Shown piece after piece: positions 9,558 through 19,310 of a DNA stretch of 64,000 nucleotides. The stretch comes from Microbacterium sp. 1.5R (GTDB lineage: Bacteria; Actinomycetota; Actinomycetes; Actinomycetales; Microbacteriaceae). The position numbers and the translations under genes were made by a program. The stretch spans positions 1,860,001-1,924,000 of the forward strand of contig NZ_CP018151.1 of the NCBI RefSeq assembly GCF_001889265.1, written 5' to 3'. The notes below the pieces were generated by a model. That model saw only the letters and a list, made by a program, of their open reading frames with translations. It was not told where the DNA came from and searched no databases. Position 1 is the first letter of the stretch. Each line of letters starts with the position of its first letter.

Positions 9558-10865
9558 ATGAGCGACCAGATCACCGGAACGACCGCAGCGGACATCGCCG
9601 ACAGCGTGCGCGGTCTGCGCGAGCGCGGTGTGCTGCGCGCCGGCAGTCCCCTCCCTCCCGTGCGGGAGCTCGCCACGACCCTCGGAGTCAATCGCAACAC
9701 CGCGGTCGCCGCATACCGACAGCTCGCTCAGGCCGGGCTCGTGATCTCCCGAGGTCGCGCCGGCACGGTCATCGCCGGTCTCGAGTCGGTGGCCCAGGAG
9801 GGCTACGCCTCCGATACGGTGCTGCGCGACGTCGGGACCGGCAACCCGGACCCTCGACTGATCCCCGATCCATCGCCTGCGCTGGCCACGGTGGCCGGTC
9901 GTCCGGTGCTCTACGGCGAGCCCGTCATCGACCCGGGGCTGCAGGACTGGGCGCGCGAATGGATCGCGCATGATCTCGGTCACCTCGACTTCGGCATCAC
10001 CGTCACGAGCGGCGCCGTCGACGCCGTCGAGCGACTGCTCGCGCAGGCACTGATGCGCGACGATGCCGTCGCACTCGAGGATCCCTGCTTCCTGGCGAGC
10101 ATCCACACGGTCCGACTCGGCGGGTATCGGGCCGTTCCCGTGCCGGTGGACGAACAGGGGATGACGGTCGAGGGGCTGCGCGCCGCCTTGGATGCCGGCG
10201 TGCGAGCGGTGATCTGCACCCCGCGCGCTCAGAACCCGACGGGGGCGAGTCTCACGGCCGCTCGTGCGGCGGAGCTGCGCGCCGTGCTCGCCGCTCATCC
10301 GTACGTGCTGATCATCGAGGACGATCACTTCTCGATGCTGTCGCAGCGTCCATACGAATCGCTGATCGGCCCGGACCACCGGCGGTTCGCGCTGGTTCGC
10401 TCGGTCTCGAAGTTCCTCGGGCCGGACATGTGCCTCGCCATCGCGGCGACGGATGCCACCACGGCAGAGCGCCTCGCCATGCGTCTGAGTCCCGGAACCA
10501 CCTGGGTCAGCCACCTGCTGCAGCGTCTCACCCTCACTCAGCTGACCGACGAGTCGGTGCTCGCACGCATCGCCGACGCCCGCGAGCACTACGCGGCACG
10601 CAATGCGGCCTTCGCGTCGCGGCTGCGCGAGCATGGCCTCGACTCCCCCGCCACCGACGGTCTGAGCCTGTGGATCGAGTTGCCGAAGCCGGCGCGCATC
10701 GTCGCCGAACGCCTCATGCGTCGAGGCTGGCTCGCTCGAACCGGCGACGACTTCGCCCTCGACGAACGCGCCGATCCGTCGCGCCATCTGCGCCTCACAG
10801 TGCATGATCTGTCCGAAGACGACACTGCGACACTCGTCGCCGACCTCGCATCGGCCGCACGATGA
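9558..10865 (+). CDS. pdxR: MocR/GntR-family regulator, PdxR-like
   Basis: The 435-residue protein fuses an N-terminal GntR winged helix (about 1-75, with PPVRELATTLGVNRNTAV) to an aminotransferase-like domain. Lys285 in SVSKFLG is the expected PLP-binding residue. MocR proteins of this form sense PLP; PdxR activates pdxST and represses itself when PLP is low. Position supports this reading: divergent from pdxS-pdxT and followed by the salvage kinase gene. The ATG at 9558 is preceded by GGTGAGGA. Other MocR members control GABA or taurine genes, but the neighbours argue against that here. Confidence 0.85.
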   Translation: MSDQITGTTAADIADSVRGLRERGVLRAGSPLPPVRELATTLGVNRNTAVAAYRQLAQAGLVISRGRAGTVIAGLESVAQEGYASDTVLRDVGTGNPDPRLIPDPSPALATVAGRPVLYGEPVIDPGLQDWAREWIAHDLGHLDFGITVTSGAVDAVERLLAQALMRDDAVALEDPCFLASIHTVRLGGYRAVPVPVDEQGMTVEGLRAALDAGVRAVICTPRAQNPTGASLTAARAAELRAVLAAHPYVLIIEDDHFSMLSQRPYESLIGPDHRRFALVRSVSKFLGPDMCLAIAATDATTAERLAMRLSPGTTWVSHLLQRLTLTQLTDESVLARIADAREHYAARNAAFASRLREHGLDSPATDGLSLWIELPKPARIVAERLMRRGWLARTGDDFALDERADPSRHLRLTVHDLSEDDTATLVADLASAAR

Positions 10866-10874
10866 CCCACCGCC

Positions 10875-10890
10875 GCGGGAGCATTCCCGC
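10875..10890 (+). promoter_or_regulatory. Small hairpin in the pdxR-pdxY spacer
   Basis: GCGGGA and TCCCGC form a perfect 6-bp stem with a GCAT loop just before the pdxY ribosome-binding site. There is no T-tract, so it is not a classical terminator. It may stabilise the message or adjust pdxY translation. Confidence 0.25.
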
Positions 10891-10911
10891 TCTGAAAGAA
10901 AGGATCGGGGA

Positions 10912-11763
10912 ATGAAGGTCCTCTCCATCCAGTCCGCCGTCGCGTACGGGCATGTCGGGAACTCCGCCGCGGTCTTCCCGTTGCAGCGCATCGGCGTCGA
11001 GGTTCTGCCGGTCTACACCGTGAACTTCTCCAATCACACCGGCTACGGCGCCTGGCGCGGTCCGCTCATCTCTCCGGACGACGTGCGCGAGGTCATCACG
11101 GGCATCGAGGAGCGCGGCGTGTTCGGCGAGATCGACGCGGTGCTGAGCGGTTACCAGGGCGGCGAGGGCATCGGCGATGTGATCATCGACGCCGTGGCGC
11201 GCGTCAAGGCCGCCAATCCCGCCGCCGTGTACGCCTGCGATCCGGTGATGGGCAACGCGAAGTCAGGATGCTTCGTCGCCCCGGCCATCCCGATCCTGCT
11301 GCGCGAGAAGGTCGTGCCGGCTGCCGACATCATCACCCCGAACCAGTTCGAGCTCGGGTTCCTGACCGGCACAGAGCCCGACACGCTCGAGTCCACCCTG
11401 GCCTCGGTCGACCTGGCCATGGCGATGGGACCGAGCACGGTGCTTGTCACCAGCGTCGAGCGACCGGACCGAGAGGACGAGACGATCGAGATGCTCGTGG
11501 CCGACGCCGCAGGAGCCTGGATCGTGCAGACGCCTCGGCTTCCGATGAAGGCGAACGGCTCGGGCGATGTCACCGCGGCGCTCTTCACGGCCCACTATGT
11601 CGGATCCGGTGACGCGAAGACGGCGCTCGAGCGCACCGCGTCCAGCGTGTTCGACCTGCTCGCCGCGACCCTCGAGTCGGGTGCGCGCGAGCTGCAGCTC
11701 GTCGAAGCGCAGGAGTTCTATGCGAACCCTCGGATGCAGTTCACGGCGCGCCAGGTGCGCTGA
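10912..11763 (+). CDS. pdxY: Pyridoxal kinase PdxY
   Basis: The 283-residue ribokinase-fold enzyme phosphorylates pyridoxal (vitamin B6 salvage). It begins MKVLSIQSAVAYGHVGN, carries the CDPVMG segment and ends the catalytic core with NGSGD, whose Asp is the catalytic base. The ATG at 10912 follows AGGATCGGGG; the frame is open upstream but without a better start. It sits 46 bp after pdxR on the same strand, so de novo and salvage PLP supply are grouped under one regulator. Confidence 0.95.
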   Translation: MKVLSIQSAVAYGHVGNSAAVFPLQRIGVEVLPVYTVNFSNHTGYGAWRGPLISPDDVREVITGIEERGVFGEIDAVLSGYQGGEGIGDVIIDAVARVKAANPAAVYACDPVMGNAKSGCFVAPAIPILLREKVVPAADIITPNQFELGFLTGTEPDTLESTLASVDLAMAMGPSTVLVTSVERPDREDETIEMLVADAAGAWIVQTPRLPMKANGSGDVTAALFTAHYVGSGDAKTALERTASSVFDLLAATLESGARELQLVEAQEFYANPRMQFTARQVR

Positions 11764-11784
11764 CCCGCGATTCCGAGGCGTGGC

Positions 11785-12333
11785 CTACGCCGTCGTCGGC
11801 CAGGCGTTCGCCACGGCTTCGCGCACCTCGCCGAGCAGCTGGGGCAGGGCCTTGGTCTTGGCGATGATCGGGAAGAAGTTGGCGTCCGACGTCCACCGCG
11901 GCACGATGTGCTGGTGCAGGTGGCCGTCGACTCCGGCACCGGCGACGGCACCCTGATTCATCCCGATGTTGAAGCCGTCGCAGCGCGAGACCTCCCGGAG
12001 CACGCGCATGCCGATCTGGGTCAGTGCCCCGATCTCGGCGACCTCCTCGGGTGTTGCCTGGTCGTAGGTGCCGATGTGGCGGTACGGGCACACCAGCAGG
12101 TGTCCGGAGTTGTATGGGAAAAGGTTGAGCAGCACATAGGCCGTCTCCCCCCGGGCGACGATCAGCCGCTCGGCATCCGGGAACTTCGGAGCCTCGCAGA
12201 ACGGGCACTCCTCGCGCAGTGGCTCAGGACCAGCCTGGATGTAGGCCATCCGGTGCGGCGTCCAGAGCCGCTGGAACTCGTCGGGGACGCCCGCGAACTC
12301 GCCGGCGTCCTCCCACGACTCCGAGGACGTCAC
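11785..12333 (-). CDS. HIT-family hydrolase
   Basis: The 182-residue HIT protein shows the histidine triad as HLHQHIV near residue 140, plus a CPFC pair at about 42-45 that may bind zinc. HIT enzymes hydrolyse or transfer nucleoside monophosphates from dinucleotide or AMP conjugates. The GTG start overlaps the thrS stop as GTGA, giving translational coupling to threonyl-tRNA synthetase, an arrangement common in actinobacteria. A role in clearing adenylated by-products is plausible but inferred. Confidence 0.93.
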   Translation of the reverse strand: MTSSESWEDAGEFAGVPDEFQRLWTPHRMAYIQAGPEPLREECPFCEAPKFPDAERLIVARGETAYVLLNLFPYNSGHLLVCPYRHIGTYDQATPEEVAEIGALTQIGMRVLREVSRCDGFNIGMNQGAVAGAGVDGHLHQHIVPRWTSDANFFPIIAKTKALPQLLGEVREAVANAWPTTA

Positions 12334-14318
12334 GCCAGGTCCCCTGCTGTCTGCACGAGAGTGTGTGCATCGATCGCTGCGCGGATGCGCGCTACTGCAT
12401 CGGTGATCGGCACGCCGTTCTCCTGCGTGCCGTCGCGGTAGCGGAATGAGACGGTGCCCGCGTCGCGATCCTTCTCGCCCGCGATCAGCAGCAGCGGGAC
12501 CTTGCCGGTCGTGTGCGTGCGGATCTTCTTCTGCATCCGGTCGTCGGAGGCGTCGAGCTCGGCGCGCACGCCCTGCGTGCGCAGCGTCTGGACGATCTCG
12601 CCCAGGTAGTCGGCGAACTCGTCGGCGACGGGGATTCCCACGACCTGCACGGGCGACAGCCACACCGGGAAGTCGCCGGCGTAGTGCTCGAGGAGGATCG
12701 CGAAGAACCGCTCGATCGAGCCGAACAGCGCACGGTGGATCATGATCGGACGCTTCTTCTGGCCGTCCTTGTCCATGTACTCGAGCTCGAAGCGCTCGGG
12801 CAGGTTCGGGTCGACCTGCACGGTCGACAGCTGCCAGGTGCGGCCGATCGCATCACGCGTCTTGAGGTCGATCTTCGGTCCGTAGAACGCGGCCTCGCCG
12901 GGGACTTCGGTGAGCTTCAGGCCGGATGCCACGGCGACCCGGCGGAGAGCATCGGTCGACGATTCCCAGAACTCGTCCGAGCCGATCCACTTGGACTTCT
13001 CGTCATCCTTCATCGACAGCTCGAGCTCGAAGTCGGTGAGACCGAAGTCGCGCAGCATCGACAGGATGAACTCCAGGACCTTCGCGACCTCGCCCTCGAG
13101 CTGATCGGGGGTGACGAACAGGTGCGAGTCATCCTGAGTGAAGCCGCGCACTCGGGTGAGGCCGTGCAGCGCACCGGAGAGCTCGTTGCGATAGACGGTG
13201 CCGTTCTCGGCGAACCGCAGGGGCAGATCACGGTAGCTGCGCGCGCGCTCCTTGTAGATCAGGATGTGCATCGGGCAGTTCATGGGCTTCAGGTAGTAGT
13301 CCTGGCCCTGCTTCGTGATGTTGCCCTCGTCGTCGCGCTCCTCGTCCATGACGATCGGCGGGTACATACCCTCCTTGTACGTCACGAGGTGGTTCGAGGT
13401 GAGGAAGAGGTCTTCCTTCGAGATGTGCGGGGTGTACACGTAGGTGTAGCCGCCCTCGATGTGGCGCCTGCGAGCGTGCTGCTCCATCTCGCCGCGGACG
13501 ATGCCGCCACGGGGGTGCCAGACCGACAGACCCGAACCGATCTCCTCGGGGAACGAGAAGAGGTCGAGCTCCTTGCCGAGACGGCGGTGGTCGCGCTTGG
13601 CGGCCTCCTCGAGCCGGTGCTGGTACTCACGCAGCTCGTCCTTCGACGGCCAGGCGGTGCCGTAGATCCGCTGCAGCTGCGGGTTCTTCTCGCTGCCCCG
13701 CCAGTATGCGGCGGCGATGCGGGTCAGATCCCAGCCGTTGCCGATCATGCGGGTGTTGGGCAGGTGCGGCCCGCGGCAGAGGTCCTTCCAGACGACCTCG
13801 CCGTCGCGGGTCGTGTTGTCGTAGATCGTCAGCTCGCCCTCGCCGACCTCGACGGAGGCGCCCTCGGCGGCTTCCTTGCCGCCCTTGAGACCGATGAGCT
13901 CGAGCTTGAACGGCTCGTCGGCCAGCTCTGCCCGCGCCTCGTCGTCCGTGACGACACGACGCACGAAGCGCTGCCCCTCACGGACGATGCGCTGCATCTC
14001 CTTCGTGATGGCCTTGATGTCCTCGGGCGTGAACGGGGTGTCGACGCCGAAGTCGTAGTAGAAGCCGTCGGTGATGGGCGGCCCGATGCCCAGGTTCGCC
14101 TGCGGGTTGATCCGCTGCACCGCCTGCGCGAGCACGTGCGCGGCCGAGTGACGCAGGATGTTCAGCCCGTCGGGACTGTCGATCGTGACCGGCTCGACCT
14201 CGTCGGCATCCGTCACTGTCGCGGCGAGGTCCTTGAGGGTCCCGTTGACGCGCATGGCGACGACTGAACGGTCAGAGAACAGGGCGAAGCCGTCTTTCGG
14301 CTGAGCATTTTCAGGCAC
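12330..14318 (-). CDS. thrS: Threonine--tRNA ligase
   Basis: ThrS (about 662 aa) charges tRNA-Thr. The order is a TGS domain ([12 protein letters not shown]), an editing domain ([15 protein letters not shown]), a class II core with MNCPMHI (zinc cysteine) and a C-terminal anticodon-binding domain ending near residue 660. GTG at 14318 is preferred because GGAG lies six bases upstream; the ATG at 14330 has no ribosome-binding site. No T-box-like leader fits in the short upstream gap. Confidence 0.97.
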   Translation of the reverse strand: MPENAQPKDGFALFSDRSVVAMRVNGTLKDLAATVTDADEVEPVTIDSPDGLNILRHSAAHVLAQAVQRINPQANLGIGPPITDGFYYDFGVDTPFTPEDIKAITKEMQRIVREGQRFVRRVVTDDEARAELADEPFKLELIGLKGGKEAAEGASVEVGEGELTIYDNTTRDGEVVWKDLCRGPHLPNTRMIGNGWDLTRIAAAYWRGSEKNPQLQRIYGTAWPSKDELREYQHRLEEAAKRDHRRLGKELDLFSFPEEIGSGLSVWHPRGGIVRGEMEQHARRRHIEGGYTYVYTPHISKEDLFLTSNHLVTYKEGMYPPIVMDEERDDEGNITKQGQDYYLKPMNCPMHILIYKERARSYRDLPLRFAENGTVYRNELSGALHGLTRVRGFTQDDSHLFVTPDQLEGEVAKVLEFILSMLRDFGLTDFELELSMKDDEKSKWIGSDEFWESSTDALRRVAVASGLKLTEVPGEAAFYGPKIDLKTRDAIGRTWQLSTVQVDPNLPERFELEYMDKDGQKKRPIMIHRALFGSIERFFAILLEHYAGDFPVWLSPVQVVGIPVADEFADYLGEIVQTLRTQGVRAELDASDDRMQKKIRTHTTGKVPLLLIAGEKDRDAGTVSFRYRDGTQENGVPITDAVARIRAAIDAHTLVQTAGDLA

Positions 14319-14376
14319 TGCACACTCCATCTGGGTCTGGATCTAGGCTACTCGCATGCCCGGGGGCCGCTGACCG

Positions 14377-14736
14377 CTACGACGCCACCTCAGACTCGGT
14401 GTTCGCCGCCGTGGGAGCGAGGATGATGATCGCCGCGCCGACGAGCGCGATCGCCGAGCCGACCCAGTCCCAGACGGTCGGCTTGAAGCCGTCGACGATG
14501 ATGCCCCACGCGAGCGATCCGGCGATGAACACCCCGCCGTACGAGGCGAGCACACGTCCGAAGTTCGCGTCAGGCTGGAGCGCCGCGATGAACCCGTACG
14601 CACCGAGAGCCATCACGCCGAGCACAGCGAAGACCCAGCCACGGTTCTCCTTCACGGCCTGCCAGATCAGCCACGCGCCGCCGATCTCGGCGACGGCGGC
14701 GAGCACGAAGAGGATGCTGATGCGCAGGACGGTCAT
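14377..14736 (-). CDS. YnfA/UPF0060 family membrane protein
   Basis: This 119-residue protein has four hydrophobic helices (about 4-24, 34-52, 62-80, 92-110) and the family signature [14 protein letters not shown] near the N-terminus. YnfA relatives resemble small multidrug-resistance transporters and have been linked to export of toxic cations in some enterobacteria; the substrate here is unknown. It lies 58 bp upstream of thrS on the same strand. Confidence 0.9.
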   Translation of the reverse strand: MTVLRISILFVLAAVAEIGGAWLIWQAVKENRGWVFAVLGVMALGAYGFIAALQPDANFGRVLASYGGVFIAGSLAWGIIVDGFKPTVWDWVGSAIALVGAAIIILAPTAANTESEVAS

Positions 14737-14837
14737 GCACTCAGTGTGGCAAAGGCCGCCACTTGGGCGGGCAGACCTGCCGCGACGCGCCCGGGCGACA
14801 CCCGTGAGCTCCGATTCCGCCGGGGTAGCGTGAGCGG

Positions 14838-15257
14838 ATGATCAGACCACTGGCGCGCTGGATCCTCGCACTCGCCCTGGGTGCGATCGGCATCGTCCAC
14901 TTCACGAGCACCCGCGGTTTCCGCGTCGTCGTTCCTGACTGGGCGACTCGGGCCACTCGTCTCGACAAGGAGGCGATCATCATCGCGTCGGGCGCCGCGG
15001 AGGTCGCCCTCGCCGCCGGGCTGCTCCTGCTGCCGAACGAGAGACGGCGTGTCGGAATCGCCACCGCCGCGTTCTTCGTCGCCGTGTTCCCGGGAAACGT
15101 GCACCAGTGGCGCACTCACCGGTCCACCCCGGGGCTCGACACCGAGGCGCGGCGTCTGGGACGACTCTTCCTCCAGCCTCTTCTCGTCGTCTGGGCGCTG
15201 TGGGCGACGACTGAGCCGGCTAGACCGCGGATGCGCGCGGTGCCTCGTATCCGCTGA
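14838..15257 (+). CDS. DoxX-like small membrane protein
   Basis: The 139-residue protein has four predicted hydrophobic segments (about 5-20, 47-64, 71-86, 108-125) and the FPGNVHQW pattern seen in DoxX-like quinol-associated proteins. No enzymatic residues can be assigned. It is divergent from the ynfA-like gene across 100 bp. The family assignment is by pattern and is less sure than for its neighbours. Confidence 0.7.
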   Translation: MIRPLARWILALALGAIGIVHFTSTRGFRVVVPDWATRATRLDKEAIIIASGAAEVALAAGLLLLPNERRRVGIATAAFFVAVFPGNVHQWRTHRSTPGLDTEARRLGRLFLQPLLVVWALWATTEPARPRMRAVPRIR

Positions 15258-15313
15258 GCAGCCGGCAGCGCAAGCCCGCCCACTCGTTCCGTCCACCCCG
15301 TCAGAATGGAGCC

Positions 15314-16660
15314 ATGGCCTCTCCCTCGCTCGTCTGGCTCCGCGACGACCTTCGACTCGCCGACAATCCGGCGCTCAGGGCGGCGATCGATCGCGGTGAA
15401 CCACTGGTCGTGCTGTTCGTCCTCGACGAGGAGTCCCCCGGCATCCGACCGCTCGGCGGAGCCGCACGCTGGTGGCTCCACCACTCCCTCGCGTCTTTGG
15501 CCGACGCGCTGCGGGAACTCGGCGCCACTCTGACGCTGCGTCGAGGTCCTGCCGAACGCGTCGTCCGTGAGACCGTCGCAGACTCCGGCGCGACTGCCGT
15601 CTTCTGGAACCGGCGATACGGGGGCGCCGAACGCGAGGTCGACACCGCGCTCAAGGCGGCGCTGCGTGCGGACGGCCACGAGGTCACGTCGTTCCAGGCG
15701 TCGCTGCTGCACGAACCGTGGACGGTGAAGACCGGCGGCGGCACCCACTTCTCGGTGTTCACGCCGTTCTGGCGGGCATGCCTCTCCCTCCCCGCGCCGC
15801 GAGCGCCCCTCCCTGCGCCCCGGAGTCTCGCTGGCGTGCCCCGACCCCCGGCGTCCGACGATCTCGTCGACTGGAATCTGCTGCCGACCCGCCCCGACTG
15901 GGCGGGCGGACTCCGCGACGCCTGGGAGCCCGGTGAGCCGGCGGCCAGAGCTCGGCTGCGTACGTTCCTGCATGACGACATCGGCTCGTACGATCGCGCG
16001 CGGGACGAGCCGTCGGCGGGCGCGACGTCACTGCTGTCACCGCGTCTGCGCTGGGGCGAGCTGAGCCCGTTCACCGTGTGGCACTCGGCGGTGGAGGTCG
16101 ATGGCGCGGCCGGGTTCCTCTCGGAGTTGGGCTGGCGCGAATTCGCCTGGCACACGACGTTCCACGCACCGGACATCGCCACGAAGAACCTCCGCCGTCA
16201 GTACGACGCCTTCCCCTGGCCGCGGCTCAAGCCGTCGGAACTCGAGGCGTGGCAGCGCGGCGATACCGGGATCCCGCTCGTCGATGCGGGGATGCGCGAA
16301 CTGTGGCACACGGGTTTCATGCACAACCGGGTGCGCATGGTGACGGCCTCGTTCCTCGTGAAGAACCTGCTCATCGACTGGCGGCGCGGCGAGGAGTGGT
16401 TCTGGGACACCCTCGTCGACGCCGACGGCGCGAGCAACCCGTTCAACTGGCAGTGGGTGGCAGGATCCGGCGCCGACGCCGCCCCGTACTTCCGCGTCTT
16501 CAATCCCGAGCTGCAGGCGAAGAAGTTCGACCCGCACGGCCTGTACATCTCGGAGTGGGCGTCGGATGCCCCGACAGAGCCGATCGTCGATCTCGCAGCC
16601 ACCCGCAAAGCGGCGCTCGCAGCGTACGAGGTCGTCAAGCGGTCGTCAGCCACGACCTAG
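15314..16660 (+). CDS. phrB: Deoxyribodipyrimidine photo-lyase (class I)
   Basis: This 448-residue flavoprotein repairs cyclobutane pyrimidine dimers using blue light. The N-terminal antenna Rossmann domain starts with WLRDDLRLADNPAL. The C-terminal FAD domain contains FHNRVRM-like (FMHNRVRMVTASF) and NPFNWQWVAGSG, and ends in the usual AAYEVVKRS-like tail. The length fits a CPD photolyase better than a cryptochrome. The gene appears to be monocistronic. Confidence 0.93.
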   Translation: MASPSLVWLRDDLRLADNPALRAAIDRGEPLVVLFVLDEESPGIRPLGGAARWWLHHSLASLADALRELGATLTLRRGPAERVVRETVADSGATAVFWNRRYGGAEREVDTALKAALRADGHEVTSFQASLLHEPWTVKTGGGTHFSVFTPFWRACLSLPAPRAPLPAPRSLAGVPRPPASDDLVDWNLLPTRPDWAGGLRDAWEPGEPAARARLRTFLHDDIGSYDRARDEPSAGATSLLSPRLRWGELSPFTVWHSAVEVDGAAGFLSELGWREFAWHTTFHAPDIATKNLRRQYDAFPWPRLKPSELEAWQRGDTGIPLVDAGMRELWHTGFMHNRVRMVTASFLVKNLLIDWRRGEEWFWDTLVDADGASNPFNWQWVAGSGADAAPYFRVFNPELQAKKFDPHGLYISEWASDAPTEPIVDLAATRKAALAAYEVVKRSSATT

Positions 16661-16764
16661 AAACCTGCGACGACCCTGGCCTCTTGATGCTGATTCCGCG
16701 GGAAGAGCGCTGATCACGGGGCGCCGAGGAGCGCGGCTGCGCTATATGCCAGTACCTCGGTTTT

Positions 16765-16793
16765 CCGCTCAAATATGAGCCTATTCTGAGCGG
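16765..16793. promoter_or_regulatory. AT-rich inverted repeats upstream of the phosphoesterase gene
   Basis: CCGCTCA (16765-16771) pairs with TGAGCGG (16787-16793), and inside it GCTCA-AATA-TGAGC is also palindromic. This is one of the few AT-rich spots in a 247-bp gap. It could be an operator or part of a promoter (TATTCT at 16782) for the secreted phosphoesterase. No regulator is known. Confidence 0.3.
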
Positions 16794-16907
16794 CGGTGGA
16801 GGGTGTGCACGGGCGCATCCGGCCATCGACAATCGACAGGCCAGGCTCACCGCCCCACGCGCACTCGTGCGCTGTCTCGCGGCGGGATCGAACGGAGAGA
16901 ACACATC

Positions 16908-18380
16908 ATGACATCACAACGCTCGGCGCGGTCGCGCCGAATCATCGGCGCGACAGTCGCGGCTGCGCTGCTCGCAGCCTTCGGAGTCGCCACCGGCACC
17001 ACGGCAGCATCTGCCGCCAACACCGACTGCTTCGCCACGGATCTTCACGTCACTCAGTGGTCGCACGCGAATATGAACACCCTGCTGACCACGACCGCGC
17101 AGGAAGCCGCGGCCGCAGCCGCAGCCGGTTACACGGAGACGGGTTACGTGTTCGGTGCCTCGTCGACTCAGCTGGCTGGCCTCGTTCCTGCGATCCATCT
17201 CTACAAGCCGTCGACCGGCGAACACACCTATGTGAACTGGCAGAACGAGGCGACCAGCGCTGTCGCGAACTACGGATACCAGAATCTGGGGGTCGCTTTC
17301 TACGTGAGCCCTGTGAAGCTTTCGACGTGCACCGATGCTGCGGAGATCGCGATCTACGGCAAAGGCGGCATCCACCAGATGGCGGCGACGCCTGAGCAAC
17401 GTGCCGCCGCCGTCGCTGCAGGCTGGACATACGGGTACAGCTTCCATGCGCCCGGCCTCGCGCGCGTCCTGAACCCGACAGACGCCGACGGAGTCTTCTC
17501 CATCGCGATCATGCCCGACACTCAGAACGAGGTACTCAACGCGAATGACACGAGATTCGCGGAGCGGTCCAACTGGCTCGTCTCCAACCGGGACGAACTG
17601 GATCTTCGCTATGTCGGCCACAGCGGCGACGTGGTGAACTGGGTCGAACCCGGCTACGCCCAGTACCAGAGAGCCGAAGACGCGCTCGACCCGCTGGAAC
17701 AGGCCGGCCTCATGTACGGCCTCGCTATTGGCAACCACGACACGATGGCCACTGGGGTCGGCGGTAGCGTCCGCAACGCCGCGACCGTCGTCGCGGACCA
17801 GCGGAACACCACCGTATTCAACCAGTTCTTCACAGCGGCGCAGATGACTGGTGTGCAGGGGCAGTACGAGGCAGGCAAGGTCGACAACCAGTTCCAGACA
17901 TTCGAAGCCGCCGGCAAGAAGTGGATGGTCGTGACGCTCGAACTGTGGCCGCGTCTCGGTGCCGTCGCCTGGGCCAAGCAGGTCATCACCGACCACGCCG
18001 ACCACAACGTGATCGTGCAGACGCACAACTACCTCAACGGCTCTCTTCAGATCGACGGCGCCGGGCAATCGAAAGAGGTTTGGCAGTACGGGAACGTGTC
18101 GCCGCAGTACCTCTACGACAACGTGTTCTCGAAACACTCGAACATCAAGGTCGTCGCATCGGGACACACGGGCTACGCCGGAACCACATCGGTGACGACC
18201 CCGTCCGGGAACAAGATCGTCACCTTCCTCGAGACGTATCACTCAGCCGACAAGAACCCGGTCCGTCTGGTCGAGTTCGACGTCAACGCCGGCACCGTCT
18301 CGACCAATGTGTACTCGCCCCGCGGCAACGTCGATATGGGCGACACCAAGACGGTGAGCGGCATCTCCTTCGTCGGTTGA
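16908..18380 (+). CDS. Secreted calcineurin-like metallophosphoesterase with DUF5648-like N-terminal domain
   Basis: The 490-residue protein begins with a basic region, a hydrophobic helix and an ASA cleavage site near residue 36, so it should be exported by Sec. Residues about 40-190 hold Tyr/His-rich repeats (LYKPSTGEHTY, GVAFYV) like the DUF5648 lectin-like fold. The C-terminal part is a metallophosphoesterase: Asp204 (IMPDTQ), Asp241 (HSGD), Asn276-His277-Asp278 (GNHD), His373 (QTHN) and His420 (SGHTG). It should hydrolyse phosphoesters outside the cell while the N-terminal domain binds a surface or glycan. The ATG follows GGAGAG. Substrate unknown. Confidence 0.85.
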   Translation: MTSQRSARSRRIIGATVAAALLAAFGVATGTTAASAANTDCFATDLHVTQWSHANMNTLLTTTAQEAAAAAAAGYTETGYVFGASSTQLAGLVPAIHLYKPSTGEHTYVNWQNEATSAVANYGYQNLGVAFYVSPVKLSTCTDAAEIAIYGKGGIHQMAATPEQRAAAVAAGWTYGYSFHAPGLARVLNPTDADGVFSIAIMPDTQNEVLNANDTRFAERSNWLVSNRDELDLRYVGHSGDVVNWVEPGYAQYQRAEDALDPLEQAGLMYGLAIGNHDTMATGVGGSVRNAATVVADQRNTTVFNQFFTAAQMTGVQGQYEAGKVDNQFQTFEAAGKKWMVVTLELWPRLGAVAWAKQVITDHADHNVIVQTHNYLNGSLQIDGAGQSKEVWQYGNVSPQYLYDNVFSKHSNIKVVASGHTGYAGTTSVTTPSGNKIVTFLETYHSADKNPVRLVEFDVNAGTVSTNVYSPRGNVDMGDTKTVSGISFVG

Positions 18381-18414
18381 GCCGCACGAACGCCCTCCAC
18401 TCGTCGCGGGTCAG

Positions 18415-18455
18415 ACCCGAGTCGCGCTCCGCCCGCAGAGGAGCGCGATTCGGGT
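18415..18455 (+). terminator. Long hairpin after the phosphoesterase gene
   Basis: Two 16-nt arms (18415-18430 and 18440-18455) pair with a single G-T wobble around a 9-nt loop, 35 bp after the stop codon. No T-tract follows, as is common for high-GC actinobacterial terminators, so termination is likely but not certain. Confidence 0.55.
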
Positions 18456-18509
18456 GTCGAGTCCGACGGCGCGCTGCCCGGTGAGCACACAACAAAACCT
18501 CCGGAGAAT

Positions 18510-18537
18510 CGGGGGTTTTGTCTGTGCGCGATACTGG
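18510..18537. repeat. Left direct repeat (att-like copy of tRNA-Val 3' end)
   Basis: This 28-bp block is identical to 19301-19328. It contains the last 12 nt of the acceptor/T-arm side of tRNA-Val plus the start of that tRNA's terminator. A second terminator-like hairpin lies directly left of it, as it does left of the intact tRNA. The rest of the tRNA is missing, which is the pattern left by site-specific integration into a tRNA 3' end. Confidence 0.75.
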
Positions 18538-18545
18538 TCGCTCGC

Positions 18546-18802
18546 ATGAGCGAGACGCCAAAGGGCGAGCGCGCGGACAAGATGGCGGACGGCGCGACGG
18601 TCGACGCCCCGACGTGCGGCGACTGCCGGGCCATCGGCAACCTCACTGGCCGGATCATCGCCGCCCACCCCGAGCTGCGGCGCACCCTCGGATCGGTCGC
18701 GCACTGGCATCTCAGCACCGCGCTCTACGCCCTCGACGCACTCGACCGCCCCTCCCCGAGCCGGACATCACCCCGGCCCGGCTCGGCGCTCTCGTGCATT
18801 GA
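18546..18802 (+). pseudogene. Frameshifted small gene inside the tRNA-Val remnant
   Basis: The frame opens MSETPKGERADKMADG and reads as protein-like sequence (CGDC pair, AHWHLSTALYALDALDRP). At the C-rich run 18747-18758 the sensible sequence moves to another frame and ends EPDITPARLGALVH with a stop at 18802. Adding one C in this run would give an intact protein of about 85 residues. I do not recognise a family. A sequencing error in the C-run would explain it as well as decay. Confidence 0.45.
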
Positions 18803-18826
18803 CTCGCCGATCCTGGAGTCGCGATC

Positions 18827-19246
18827 ATGTACTCTCGCCGGTTCTCCCCGGTGTGGGCATTGGGCGCCACGTCGAAACACTCCGCCCGTAGACGCAGAAG
18901 CGCGGTTGATCCCGCCAGGATCGCCGACTGCCGACGCGGTGCCGCCGACGCGATCGCCGACGCTCGCCCTCCGCGCCCCCTCCCGCACCCGACCGGCGCC
19001 CGGTGCGATTGGTGCGGCACGGCGACGGCGATGGGGCGCCGCACATCCGAAGCGTGGTTCGGCAAGCTCTGCGCGACCTGCGCGGCAGTCAAGGCCAGAG
19101 GCGACCTGTCGCATCAGGCCGTGGCCGGTCACGAAGATGTTGCGGTCGAACTCGCGCAACCGGCTCACTCGGTAAGTTGCGGCCATGCGCTCACCGTCTC
19201 ACAGTTCGCGCCAACGACAGCAATACGCCGCGCGGGTTGCACGTAG
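18827..19246 (+). CDS. Doubtful hypothetical protein with two CxxC pairs
   Basis: The open frame encodes 139 residues. The middle holds CDWC and CATC pairs about 18 residues apart, suggestive of a treble-clef or ribbon-type zinc site; the flanks are low-complexity Arg/Ala/Pro sequence that looks non-coding. No good ribosome-binding site is seen. It may be a degraded cargo gene of the remnant element or a chance open frame. Confidence 0.25.
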   Translation: MYSRRFSPVWALGATSKHSARRRRSAVDPARIADCRRGAADAIADARPPRPLPHPTGARCDWCGTATAMGRRTSEAWFGKLCATCAAVKARGDLSHQAVAGHEDVAVELAQPAHSVSCGHALTVSQFAPTTAIRRAGCT

Positions 19247-19284
19247 GTCCCACGCGAAGAGACGAGCGGCCTTCCGGACATGCA

Positions 19285-19310
19285 AAAACCCCGGCGGAAC
19301 CGGGGGTTTT
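19285..19310 (-). terminator. Terminator of the tRNA-Gly/Cys/Val transcript
   Basis: AAAACCCC and GGGGTTTT arms face each other across a short loop, giving on the reverse strand a GC stem ending in a T-run, a few bases after the tRNA-Val 3' end. It is a standard intrinsic terminator for the three-tRNA unit. Confidence 0.8.

Noticed and set aside
14319..14376. A T-box leader for thrS.
   Set aside because: The gap to the neighbouring gene is under 60 bp and contains no T-box sequence.
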